A stretch of 64,000 nucleotides of DNA from assembly GCF_000022205.1 (NCBI RefSeq), contig NC_012030.1, forward strand, positions 124,001-188,000. Direction: 5' to 3'. The notes under the pieces are model-generated. The model did not search any database and was not told the origin of the DNA. It worked only from the letters and a program-made list of their open reading frames with translations. Positions 9,224-17,576 of this stretch are shown piece after piece. The position numbers and the translations under genes were made by a program. The stretch comes from Halorubrum lacusprofundi ATCC 49239. Its GTDB lineage: Archaea > Halobacteriota > Halobacteria > Halobacteriales > Haloferacaceae. Each line of letters begins with the position of its first letter. Positions within the stretch are counted from its first letter, which is position 1.

Positions 9224-10153
9224 GTGGACGACCCGGATGCACCGGACACCCCAAGGGGGGAAGCAGACGCGGACCACGCAAACGCCGCCTCCGACAGGCT
9301 CGTCACTCGCCGTCGACTCCTTCTCGGCGTCGCGGGCGGCGTCGGACTCCTCGGGGGCGGCGGGCTCTACGTCACACGATCGCTAAGCGGCGACTTCGGC
9401 GGGTATGACGCGCCGGAGACGCAGCCGATGGTGACGACGCGAGGGCGGCTCGACGCGAACAAGCCGCCGGAGCGATCGGGCTCCTGGGACTTCGACGGAG
9501 CCGACGCGGTGGTCCTGTTCGTCCACGGTCTCGGTGCGGACGCCGAGTCGGGCCGCGATCAGGCGTACACCGCCCGATTGGGGCTCGCAGCGGCGACAGA
9601 CGCCACCACGGAAACCGACGGCCCGCCGGTGATCGGCTACTCGTGGGCGTCGAACGTCGACTGGGGGCCGGCGAAGCAGACCGCGGACGCCAATGTCGCC
9701 CCACTCGCTGACTGGCTGTCGGCGTGGGCGGACGACGACGGGCGACCAGTCCACCTGTTCGCCCACTCGCTCGGCGCCCGCGTGACAGGAGCGACGCTCC
9801 GCGAGCTCGCTGACCGTGAGCGGACAGACGTCCTCGCCTCGGTGTCGCTGTTCGGCGGCGCGATTCCGAACGACAGCGTCGCGGCCGATGGGCGATACGG
9901 GCCGGCTATCGCGGCGGTCGATGCCCCCGTGTTTAACTTCCACAGTCGGACCGATCACGTCCTCGGCTGGGTGTATCGCGTCTCGGATCGGACTCGCGCA
10001 GTCGGTCACGGGGGGCTCGCGGCGTCATCGACTGCGCCGACCGGCTATGCGGATGTCGACGTTACCGACCTGGTCGCGGACCACTACTCGTACTTCCAGC
10101 CGGGAGAAGGGTGTCTACCGCGAGTGGTCGACCGAATTGGATGTTGTCGGTAA
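9224..10153 (+). CDS. Secreted alpha/beta hydrolase (Tat substrate)
   Basis: 309 residues. TRRRLLLGVAGGVGLLGGG near residues 27-45 is a twin-arginine signal followed by a hydrophobic stretch, so export is likely. The catalytic fold shows an oxyanion strand VVLFVHGLG, nucleophile serine in FAHSLGARV, acid in NFHSRTDHVLGW and histidine in ADHYSYF. Resembles serine esterases/lipase-like proteins; substrate unknown. The GTG start at 9224 is the only one that gives the full Tat leader. No operon partner. Confidence 0.82.
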   Translation: MDDPDAPDTPRGEADADHANAASDRLVTRRRLLLGVAGGVGLLGGGGLYVTRSLSGDFGGYDAPETQPMVTTRGRLDANKPPERSGSWDFDGADAVVLFVHGLGADAESGRDQAYTARLGLAAATDATTETDGPPVIGYSWASNVDWGPAKQTADANVAPLADWLSAWADDDGRPVHLFAHSLGARVTGATLRELADRERTDVLASVSLFGGAIPNDSVAADGRYGPAIAAVDAPVFNFHSRTDHVLGWVYRVSDRTRAVGHGGLAASSTAPTGYADVDVTDLVADHYSYFQPGEGCLPRVVDRIGCCR

Positions 10154-10179
10154 CGTGACCGAAGTGGTGTGCAGTCTTT

Positions 10180-10566
10180 TTAACAGAATTCGTCTCGGAG
10201 GCAGTAAGGCTCTCGATGAAATGATTAAAACGAACATAATGATGTGAACGAACTAAACGAACATAATGAGTGAAATGAGTGCGATGAACGCATTCGGAGG
10301 AACGAACTGATCGCTGCTGGATAGACTAGACCTGCGTTCGTTGAATGAAACGATAAAAACGAACATAACGAATACGATGATGAGAACGAGCGTGTTTACT
10401 TCAACGAATGGAACGCACAGTTGGTTTTAATATCGTACTACTCCTCTCGCCGAGTGAAGCAGCCTCACCGAACGCACCGAACGCACCGAACGCACCGAAC
10501 GCACCGAACCAAACGAACGACTCGAGCAAAACGAACAAAACGAATTAACTGAACGGAACGAAAGAT
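10180..10566 (+). repeat. CGAAC iteron region upstream of parA (candidate parS)
   Basis: Many copies of ACGAAC or close variants (often AAACGAAC followed by ATAA), plus five tandem 9-base units CACCGAACG at 10466-10510. The repeats run up to the ATG of the ParA gene. Iterated short repeats next to parA are the classic layout of a plasmid centromere that also serves as an operator. The same motif recurs inside the partner gene at about 11502-11564. Confidence 0.75.
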
Positions 10567-11385
10567 ATGACCGACACCAACACCGCACGAATCACCGTGG
10601 CGAATCAGAAGGGAGGAGCGGGGAAAACGACTGACGTCATTCATGCTGGCGGGGCGCTTGCTGCCCGGGGACACGATGTCCTTTTAGTTGACATCGACTA
10701 TCACGGAGGACTCACCTGCTCGCTCGGCTACGACGATCTGTATTACGACACTGACCGCACAACGCTGTTCGACGTGCTTGATTTCGATCAGATGGAGTCG
10801 GTGAACAACATCATCGTCGAGCACGAAGAGTTTGACATCCTCCCCGCGAGCGAGAAGCTTGCGAACAACAAGAATATCCAGACGCTGCTGGAAGCGCCAA
10901 AGAGCCGAGAGCGACTGGAGATGACTCTCGACGCACTTGACAGAGACTATGACTACATCATCGTCGACACGCCGCCTTCTCTAAACGTCCTCACCGATAA
11001 CGCTCTCGTCGCGACCGGCAACGTCGTTATCCCCGTTATTCCCGAGAAACTCAACGCTAACAGCCTCCAGATTTTCGCGAAGCAGCTGACCTCTCTCGAA
11101 CCGGCGTACGGTGACATCAACCGTCTCGCGATTATGTGTAACCGTGTTGAGCAGAACAGCGAGCACCGAGACACCATCGAGGAGATCAAATCGGCGTACT
11201 CGCTCCCCGTCTTCGAGATTCCGAAGCGCACCGATCTCTCACAGTCGATCGGGGAGGGCGTGTCCGTCTTCGGTTTCGGCAAGGAGAACAAGCGTGTCGA
11301 AGATGCTCGCAAGTTGTTTAACGAGATCGCCGACCTGTTCGACGAGACGTTTGAGAAGACAGCGCCGGAAGAGGTGGAAGCATGA
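10567..11385 (+). CDS. ParA-family partition ATPase
   Basis: 272 residues. The deviant Walker A motif KGGAGKTT spans residues 15-22, with a Walker A' strand (VLLVDID) and Walker B (YIIVDTPPS). ParA dimers bind DNA non-specifically and move plasmid copies by interacting with a centromere-bound partner. The iteron region ends immediately upstream and the following gene overlaps by four bases (ATGA), so the two form an operon that is probably autoregulated through the iterons. The residues after the Walker A' Asp are YHGG rather than the usual PQGN, a mild divergence. Confidence 0.93.
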   Translation: MTDTNTARITVANQKGGAGKTTDVIHAGGALAARGHDVLLVDIDYHGGLTCSLGYDDLYYDTDRTTLFDVLDFDQMESVNNIIVEHEEFDILPASEKLANNKNIQTLLEAPKSRERLEMTLDALDRDYDYIIVDTPPSLNVLTDNALVATGNVVIPVIPEKLNANSLQIFAKQLTSLEPAYGDINRLAIMCNRVEQNSEHRDTIEEIKSAYSLPVFEIPKRTDLSQSIGEGVSVFGFGKENKRVEDARKLFNEIADLFDETFEKTAPEEVEA

Positions 11386-11798
11386 CCGACGGCTGGGGAG
11401 ATGCCTCCGGTATTGAGGGGAACTACGAAGGCGAGGATAGCGAGATCGATTCCAGCGAAGTGAGCGAGATGGGCGAAACAGCGGAGCCAACTTCATCGAC
11501 TGGAACGCGCGAATCGAGTGGAACGAGCAAAACGAACCGAACGAGCAAAACGAACGAAACGAAGACAAATATCAAGGATGAATGGAACGGGCGGACGATC
11601 TACGTTCCAGACGGTATCCTCGATGATATGGAGGATACGTACCTTGAATCTCAACTGACGTTGCGAAAAGCGGGCCAGAACGAGTTCAAGAAGAATCGTC
11701 ATTTCTACCCGCTTCTCGTGCAGTTTGGGCTTGAGGCGCTCTCTGAGGCCGATGCTGGTGAAATCCAGACTCGACTTTCCAAACTCGGCGACGAGTAG
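11382..11798 (+). CDS. Centromere-binding partner of ParA (putative)
   Basis: 138 residues, with an acidic disordered N-terminus and a basic Ser/Thr/Asn-rich linker (TSKTNRTSKTNETKT). The conserved C-terminal domain (residues ~64-138) contains GRTIYVPDGILDDMEDTYLE and KNRHFYPLLVQFGLE. It overlaps parA by four bases. No canonical ParB domain is visible, but position and size match small ParB-like DNA-binding partners. The DNA coding for the linker is itself built of the ACGAAC/ACGAGC iterons found upstream of parA. Function by context. Confidence 0.72.
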   Translation: MTDGWGDASGIEGNYEGEDSEIDSSEVSEMGETAEPTSSTGTRESSGTSKTNRTSKTNETKTNIKDEWNGRTIYVPDGILDDMEDTYLESQLTLRKAGQNEFKKNRHFYPLLVQFGLEALSEADAGEIQTRLSKLGDE

Positions 11799-11828
11799 CG
11801 CGGTGAGCGCCGGGATTACGGTCATACG

Positions 11829-12000
11829 CTACGGCTCGTACTCCGTATAATAGCCCTCAGAGCCGCTCAACTCATTCTCCGAAACTGTGAATTCCCCCGA
11901 CTCACAGAAGTTGAGACCGGTCGTCCCAATGTGTACGGTTCTCGAACTCTTCGCGATGGACAGTGATTCGCCTTCAGTGTTTTCGTAGCTTTCACACCTA
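11829..12000 (-). pseudogene. Zinc-finger remnant, copy 1
   Basis: The minus strand encodes HIGTTGLNFCESGEFTVSEN and ends EYEP-stop. DNA at 11902-11936 is similar to 12821-12855, which encodes TGLNFCGNCG. The second cysteine pair is lost here, so it is probably a decayed zinc finger. The two copies flank the HTH/PemK pair. Confidence 0.4.
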
Positions 12001-12036
12001 ACACTCTTTACCGCAGATGAAGTACTCCTTTCAACG

Positions 12037-12408
12037 ATGTCCATCGATCGAGACACATTCAAGAACACGAGCGAGGACGAGCTCGCGGATCTTTCCGTCC
12101 CGGATCAGGTACTGGGGTATCTCGCCGTCAACGAGGATCGGGCGTTCAAGGCGCGCGAAATCGCGTCCCAGATCGGCGCCGACGAGGGCGCAGTCAGCAC
12201 CGCTCTCTCGCGATTGAAGGATCGTGACCTAGTTGAACACAAGGCGACATACTGGGCGATAACCGACGACGCCGAGCGACTCGACGGATACAGCGGCTAC
12301 GAGCGGGCAACCGCACTGTTCAACAACCAACTCGGTACAGAGGACAAGGAGGCGTGGCGCGAGTACGCCCCCGGGGAACCACACCCGAGTGTCGAGGACG
12401 AGCAGTGA
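12037..12408 (+). CDS. Winged-helix regulator / antitoxin
   Basis: 123 residues with a MarR/ArsR-like winged helix: VLGYLAVNEDRAFKAREIAS, then GADEGAVSTALSRLKDRDLV. The tail (GEPHPSVEDEQ) is acidic. Its stop overlaps the GTG start of the PemK-like gene, so the two are translationally coupled. In haloarchaea this HTH is the usual partner of PemK-like toxins and would act as antitoxin and autorepressor (inference from context). Confidence 0.8.
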   Translation: MSIDRDTFKNTSEDELADLSVPDQVLGYLAVNEDRAFKAREIASQIGADEGAVSTALSRLKDRDLVEHKATYWAITDDAERLDGYSGYERATALFNNQLGTEDKEAWREYAPGEPHPSVEDEQ

Positions 12409-12755
12409 CTGACGAAGAGACACCGATCTTCGAGCGTGGAGACGTCGTCTATGGAGATGACCCATTCAAAGGTGAGGAGGACGCTCGGCCCTGGCTCATT
12501 CTCTCGAATCACGAAGGCCATCCGTTCCACGGCGACCAGTATATCGCACTCACGTTGACCTCGAAATCCTGGATGGACGGCCTGATTGAGGCTCCGGAGG
12601 AGAGTTGGGTTCGTGGTGGGACTCCGGACAAGAGTCGGATCGTTCCTTGGGCCGTCCAGTCGATTGACCAGGAGGATATCGACTTCTGGCAAGGCCGTCT
12701 CGACAGAGATTTTGTTGACCAGGCGGTGGCTGCCCTCGTCAAAGAACTACAATAG
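12405..12755 (+). CDS. PemK/MazF-like toxin
   Basis: About 116 residues from GTG at 12405. The fold signature is visible: FERGDVVYGDDPF at the N-terminus, RPWLILSN, the strand QYIALTLTSK, and SRIVPWAVQSI followed by FWQGRL. PemK/MazF proteins are ribosome-independent endoribonucleases that stop growth when the antitoxin is lost. The gene overlaps the HTH antitoxin by four bases. A longer upstream reading would overlap the antitoxin heavily and is rejected. Likely role: post-segregational stabilisation of the replicon together with the ParA locus. Confidence 0.85.
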   Translation: MTDEETPIFERGDVVYGDDPFKGEEDARPWLILSNHEGHPFHGDQYIALTLTSKSWMDGLIEAPEESWVRGGTPDKSRIVPWAVQSIDQEDIDFWQGRLDRDFVDQAVAALVKELQ

Positions 12756-12870
12756 TTTCTCAGAGGTTTCGTTCAACAAGAGATTTAGTGAGACAGCTGT
12801 TAGATGGCAGCCACAGTTCCCACAGAAGTTGAGACCGGTGCTCTCAATGCATACGCTCTGAGCGACACAG
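12747..12870 (-). pseudogene. Zinc-finger remnant, copy 2
   Basis: The minus strand encodes CIESTGLNFCGNCGCHLTAV and continues to a TAG at 12747. The CxxCG knuckle is intact but no good start codon is in frame. It shares about 35 bases with 11902-11936. The rest of 12756-12996 shows nothing else. Confidence 0.45.
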
Positions 12871-12996
12871 TAGTTACCTGAAATTACTATTGTCTGTCAA
12901 TATCGGGCGTTCTGTATGAACTGGAATGAATTTGTGCCTAACCTGTGGCCGATTTCGGCAATCGACTAAGTCAGTTCCCTGGCCAGTACGATCTGT

Positions 12997-14043
12997 ATGT
13001 CATCAGGTATCTCTCGGAAAGCGTTTCTTCGTGCAACCGGAGTCGCACTTGCTGCGACCATTGCAGGGTGTAATAGCATAGCTGACAACGACGGATCGAA
13101 TACAGGTACACAGACCTCCCCTGAGGACTCTCAGCAATCCGAGCAGCAGAATAACGACTCTCCGACGTTCGGAAATTTCTACGTCGGCAACGCAAATATA
13201 AGCAGTAGTACAATCATCGACGGACGTGCTGAAGTCGTATATACACGGCCTGATACGGCTACCGACAAGTTACCCGTCGTAATGGTGCCCGGCCTCGGGT
13301 TGTCACCGTACATTTACCGGACGACACCTGACGGTCGACGGGGCTGGATGGAGTACTTCGCCGAAGCTGGCCATCCAGTGTATGTATTCAATCCCCCTCG
13401 GAACGTTGATTCAGGCGGGTTAGATACTGGTGCCCTCCAGAACTCTGACTCTGCGTCACTCTCGCGATGGTCTATTGATCGAGCATGGCCGACGTGGGGG
13501 TTCGGACCTGAAGTCGGTGACCCGTACGAGGACGTTCGATACCCGGTCGAATCGGTAGACCAACTCGTTGCGTCATTCCCTGCATACGTCAGCACCAGCG
13601 GAGGTGGCGGCGGGAGTCGGTTCGCATCACCGCAGGAGACTGCCGCTCTAGAGGCACTCTTCAATCGTATCGGTCCGTCAGTGTTGCTCGTCCATTCAGC
13701 AGGTGGTGGATCCGGATTCGCGGTCGCACAGACTGTGCCAGACCTCGTTGAACGGATCGTCGCAGTCGAGCCGGTCGGTGCGCCGACTGACCCGCCAACC
13801 GTGGCGGAGATGGGTGGTGATGCTCCGTTTATGGGTGTCTATGGCGATTACGTCGACGAGCGTGAACAGACTGGTCGCAAGGAGGCGACCCAGACAACTG
13901 CAGAGCTCGCAGGAGAGGCAAGTCCCGCATCGACGCTGCTTAGCCTCCCAGACGAAGGGATATCCGGAAATACACATCTCATGATGCAGGACGACAATAA
14001 CGGCGAAATCGCTGATCGAATTCTCACCTGGATTGGAGACTGA
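12997..14043 (+). CDS. Lipoprotein alpha/beta hydrolase
   Basis: 348 residues. The N-terminus RKAFLRATGVALAATIAGC carries a twin-arginine-like start and a lipobox (TIAGC), followed by a Ser/Gln/Asn-rich acidic spacer, typical of haloarchaeal surface lipoproteins. The hydrolase part has VVMVPGLGLS, a nucleophile serine in LLVHSAGGGSG, an acid in GVYGDYVD and a histidine in GNTHLMMQDDNN. The sequence suggests an esterase-like enzyme anchored outside the membrane. Substrate unknown. It stands alone, followed by an HTH gene 68 bases downstream. Confidence 0.8.
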   Translation: MSSGISRKAFLRATGVALAATIAGCNSIADNDGSNTGTQTSPEDSQQSEQQNNDSPTFGNFYVGNANISSSTIIDGRAEVVYTRPDTATDKLPVVMVPGLGLSPYIYRTTPDGRRGWMEYFAEAGHPVYVFNPPRNVDSGGLDTGALQNSDSASLSRWSIDRAWPTWGFGPEVGDPYEDVRYPVESVDQLVASFPAYVSTSGGGGGSRFASPQETAALEALFNRIGPSVLLVHSAGGGSGFAVAQTVPDLVERIVAVEPVGAPTDPPTVAEMGGDAPFMGVYGDYVDEREQTGRKEATQTTAELAGEASPASTLLSLPDEGISGNTHLMMQDDNNGEIADRILTWIGD

Positions 14044-14111
14044 TTCGGGGGAGTAGCATCGTTCGCACCGAGACAGAATGTATTTGGACCGACCAAATGA
14101 ATACTCGATAG

Positions 14112-14402
14112 ATGCGGCAGTTGCTTTGGTGGCTCATTGGTGGGTCTCGTGGAGGCCGCAATCGGCTTCGTATCCTCCGCGCACTCAACGACCAGCCACG
14201 AAACACCAATCAATTGTCGAATGACCTAGATTTGAACTACAAAACAGTGCAGCACCACCTCGAAGTCCTCGAAGAGAGCAATATCGTGACCACGGAGGGC
14301 GACAATTACGGGCAGATGTACTTCCTCTCAGACAGAATGATGAACAACCTCGATATCATGGAAGACGTGGCGGAACAGGCCGGAGTTGATGATGATTCGT
14401 AA
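14112..14402 (+). CDS. ArsR-type winged-helix regulator
   Basis: 96 residues: RLRILRALNDQPRNTNQLSN, then NYKTVQHHLEVLEESNIVTT and a wing. This is a standard ArsR/wHTH DNA-binding domain without visible metal-binding cysteines. Its stop codon overlaps the start of the membrane-protein gene that follows, so the two are one operon. A regulator coupled to a small membrane protein is a recurrent haloarchaeal arrangement of unknown function. Confidence 0.82.
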   Translation: MRQLLWWLIGGSRGGRNRLRILRALNDQPRNTNQLSNDLDLNYKTVQHHLEVLEESNIVTTEGDNYGQMYFLSDRMMNNLDIMEDVAEQAGVDDDS

Positions 14403-14817
14403 CTGGATCGAGAGTCCACTTGGAACGACAGTAGCGAGTGCGACCATCGCGAGTGGTATCGCACTCTTAGTCGCACTCTTCACATCAGTTCCGTCCCATG
14501 GCCCTCCGTCGAGGGCGCTGTCCTCACAGGTTGAACTGCTCATTCGGATGGAGGTTTTCTTTACAACCCTGAACCTCGTGTTGCTGGTGACACTCGCAGC
14601 CATCTACGTACAGCTTTATCGCGATCTTCCGAACAAGTACACAGCAAGCCTGCTTGTGCTAAGTCTCGCGCTGCTCCTATACGCGGGTACGTCAAATCCA
14701 GTAGTACACAACGTCTTCGGCTTCCACCCTCGCCCAAATATCGGCGCGTTCGTGTTTCTCCCGGACTTCTTCATCGGACTTGCCATCCTGGTTCTTCTCT
14801 ATCAGAGCCAGACCTGA
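14389..14817 (+). CDS. Four-helix membrane protein
   Basis: About 142 residues from ATG at 14389 (TTG at 14386 also in frame). Four hydrophobic segments are visible: VASATIASGIALLVALF, FFTTLNLVLLVTLAAIYV, ASLLVLSLALLLYAG and FLPDFFIGLAILVLLY. No catalytic motifs are seen. It overlaps the upstream HTH gene. Probably a membrane sensor or effector controlled by that regulator (inference). Confidence 0.75.
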   Translation: MMIRNWIESPLGTTVASATIASGIALLVALFTSVPSHGPPSRALSSQVELLIRMEVFFTTLNLVLLVTLAAIYVQLYRDLPNKYTASLLVLSLALLLYAGTSNPVVHNVFGFHPRPNIGAFVFLPDFFIGLAILVLLYQSQT

Positions 14818-14889
14818 GTTCGCATCATTTTTCAGATCTCTGAGAAGGATTTCATAGACTGATTTCGTTCACCGATTAGACGGACTCTT

Positions 14890-16588
14890 TTGCCTCTCCA
14901 GCTATCTCCTGATGTGGGTGTGACGCGTGAGTCACGCCGGACTGTCTTCCGTCGAATTGCTTGCCAACCGACTATCGAGTGGCCAGTCTATACTTCAAGC
15001 CCGCTGTATGACCGCGCTTCACTTGCGGGATTAGAGTCAGATATTCGCGGCGTCGCAGGAGCCTGGTTCAATCACGTCCACCACGAGTCAGTTGAGAAGT
15101 TCGTTTGCTCACTCCCGCTAGCGTATTTTCAGTTCAACGTACACGACTGCTACGAGGGACCCACTCGCTACGAGATTGACACACTATTTCGATTATTCGT
15201 CCTGAAGGAACTCCACGGATGGGAGCACGAAACAGCACTCTACGAGTACCTCGAAAGCCATCCGGAACTTTGCGAGCGGCTTGGGCTGGAGACAGTTCCT
15301 GAGCAATCGACACTCTGGCGCAGTTGGCACACACGCTTCACGAATACTCTTCGGAAGACGGTCAAGAAAGCAGCTCGAACGATTCTCATCAAAGCGCAGA
15401 ACGCCGACGTCACTGTCCCGCGCGAATCGGAGCAGATCCTCCCGGCTCGTGGCGATGACGTGGACGAATCGGTTCCAGACGACCGAGCCATTCTGGACAA
15501 CGCCGATAGAGTCACCGAGCACGTCAGCCGTGTCGTCTTTCCGGCGTTCTCTCTGGACCGTGGCGAGGGCTGTGAGATCCACGAGAACGCCTACTGGGGC
15601 CTGCAGACATATCTCGGACTTCGCGAGCGGCTGGCTGCAAACGAAGGTGCTCGTAGTTTCCTCTACGAGTCGACTCGGGATCGGACACCGCTGGGGCACG
15701 CCCATCGGGAGCAGATTCGAGACCTCTCGATTGAACAGGTTCGAGCGATGTACCAGCAGGCCACCACTCGGCTCCTAAACGAAGTTGCGGAGACAGAGCA
15801 GTTCTTTCGAGCCGGAATCCTCGCGATCGACATTACTGAAGCTGACCCATTCACCGGCGATAGAACCGGTCACGAGGACGAGATCATCGGAACAAAGGAG
15901 ACGACTGACGAGTACGCCTATCAGTGGGCGACGGTCCAGCTGGTCGGCAATGCCGTCCCGATCGTGCTGGACGCGCCCCGTCCGAAAGGGGGAGACACGA
16001 CTGGAAATCGTCGAGGACCTGCTCGATTCAGCTGAGGACCTCGTTCACGTCGATAACGTGCTGATGGACCGGGAGTTCGATAGCCAGCACGTCCTGGAGA
16101 TGATTAGCCAGCGTGGGCTCTCCTACGTCGTCCCGAAGCGGATGCAGACTAGCGAGAAAGCCCAGGCCAAGCGGTTGCTCCAGCGCGATCAAGACCGGTA
16201 CGAGACTAACCGCAAACTCCATCTCGGGAAGAACGAGTGGCACGAAACGACGCTGATCTATCGGCGGAAAGAGGACTCAGATCACGACGACCACCGACAG
16301 TACTCGGTGTTCATGACGAATTGCGGGAGTGGCCACCTCACGGAGTACGGGTATCGCTGGGAGATTGAGAGCGGCTACAAGTCGATCAAACGGTTCATGG
16401 CCGCCACGACCTCGAAGAATTTTGGACTGCGATTCTTTTACTTCGCGTTCGCATGCCTACTGTACTCAATCTGGCGAGCGGTCGATCTACTCGTACAGGT
16501 CGAATTGACCGGTGAGTACGAGCATTCGCCCATTGTGACAGCCGACAACACGCTGACGCTGTTGAAGAAGAAAACCGGAATCGGATAG
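14890..16588 (+). pseudogene. IS4-superfamily transposase, frameshifted
   Basis: Two overlapping frames together encode about 565 residues. Frame 1 covers 14890 to ~15985 and includes the N-terminal region (HGWEHETALYEYLESHPELC) and first catalytic Asp (GILAIDITEADPF). Frame 2 continues from ~15985 with VHVDNVLMDREFDS and the C-terminal YGYRWEIESGYKSIKRFMA. The last gives the Y-x2-R-x3-E-x6-K signature of IS4-type DDE transposases (YRWEIESGYKSIK region). The shift lies at the CCGAAAGGGGG run near 15980. Terminal repeats are not clear, so element ends are not given. Confidence 0.85.
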
Positions 16589-17113
16589 TAACAAAACTCA
16601 CCCCGTGGTAGAGCGGCGTTTGAGTGGCTACGCTGCCGGCAGTCGCCGAAAATCGCGTATATGATTGAAATCTCAACAAGAGTGGCGGTTTGGAGAGAAA
16701 TCTGAGTCAGCTTCCGCTCACTGAATCGGCCGAAGCCACGCATCACAGCCCCGCTATACCCGCTGTAGTCTCAACTTCCAACTTCCCAATTTTAGTATAG
16801 CGATATATAATATATAAATATATGTTCAGGGGTATCAACCCTTCTAACATACGAATTCTCCATTTCAGACAATATAGAACGTGGTACTGATTACCCCAAT
16901 AATCACGACCACTTTGAAGTACCCCGACGCCGTCGGTGAAGCACGAATGGTACAACCGGCTCAGAAAGACGCTTCCCCCGGGTAGAGCCGCCACGAACGG
17001 GGTTCGAGATTTCTCTGGGTCGCCTCAGCGGAGTCCGTGGAGATGGCGAGGACAGTCCTCGTGAGAGACTAGATGCCTGTGACCTATTTTATGGCACGCA
17101 CGAACGGTGTTCT
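16589..17113. other. Intergenic stretch, no gene seen
   Basis: 525 bases with no convincing ORF. It holds an AT-rich patch (16790-16850) and, near 16670, a short resemblance to IS ends (TTGAAATCTCAAC). Codon patterns of the small ORFs here do not look coding. Confidence 0.5.
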
Positions 17114-17353
17114 ATGACTGGAGGTGAATCGAGCTCCGAGGACCCGATAGAGAACGAGTTCGCTGTCGAGTCACCGAACCAACTTCGCGGGACGATTACT
17201 GACCAGGTACTCGACGTCACCGAAAAGGACTGTCGCCGAGAGATTGCGCGTGAGTGGGAACAGCTCCAGCGGCGAATCGAAATTGTGGGTTTTGCCATCC
17301 GAGAGTGGAACTTTCTAGCCCCCGCGACCGAACGTGGTGGGGCCCGGAAATGA
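17114..17353 (+). CDS. Small hypothetical acidic protein
   Basis: 79 residues with an acidic N-terminal half and a helical, Glu/Arg-rich segment (RREIAREWEQLQRRIEIVGF). No domain recognised. The ATG at 17114 follows an AT-rich region. It precedes the split nucleotidyltransferase gene. Coding character is moderate. Confidence 0.45.
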   Translation: MTGGESSSEDPIENEFAVESPNQLRGTITDQVLDVTEKDCRREIAREWEQLQRRIEIVGFAIREWNFLAPATERGGARK

Positions 17354-17410
17354 CGGACCTCGTTCTCCGCACGTCCGGTGCTAGCAGATGAATATTTATG
17401 CCTATTCCGA

Positions 17411-17420
17411 ATTATATATA
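17411..17420 (+). promoter_or_regulatory. TATA-like box of nucleotidyltransferase gene
   Basis: ATTATATATA lies 34-43 bases before the ATG at 17454, the distance expected for a haloarchaeal TATA box driving a nearly leaderless transcript. Confidence 0.5.
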
Positions 17421-17453
17421 TGGTTTTTATCGTAGTGATCCGTGATACGGCAT

Positions 17454-17576
17454 ATGAACCGCGAGACGGATAGTACGAATTCGTCTGAGACAGCGATTTC
17501 TGTTTTAATACCCCCTTCAGATCCGACTTTATTCAAACACAAGGCGACGAGCGACGTCCTTCTCTTTTTAACATTT
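17454..17576 (+). pseudogene. Nucleotidyltransferase gene, 5' part
   Basis: From ATG at 17454 the frame reads MNRETDS... then PPSDPTLFKHKATSDVLLFL and runs into the TnpB element. The DPTLF...ATSDVL segment is the usual beginning of haloarchaeal nucleotidyltransferases with an N-terminal winged helix. The rest of the winged helix and the enzyme lie at 19046-19608, on the other side of the element. Confidence 0.75.

Noticed and set aside
9383-10009. 208-codon ORF antisense to the hydrolase
   Set aside because: Arg/Val-rich shadow; the plus strand has the Tat signal and full catalytic triad.
10466-10510. CACCGAACG tandem units as a CRISPR or simple satellite
   Set aside because: Nine-base units without spacers directly before parA fit centromere iterons better.
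15975-15990. Programmed frameshift in the IS4-type transposase
   Set aside because: Programmed shifts usually occur near the N-terminal third with a slippery A run; here it is after two thirds of the protein and no related haloarchaeal transposase is known to me to need it. Decay is simpler, though the A3G5 run keeps it possible.
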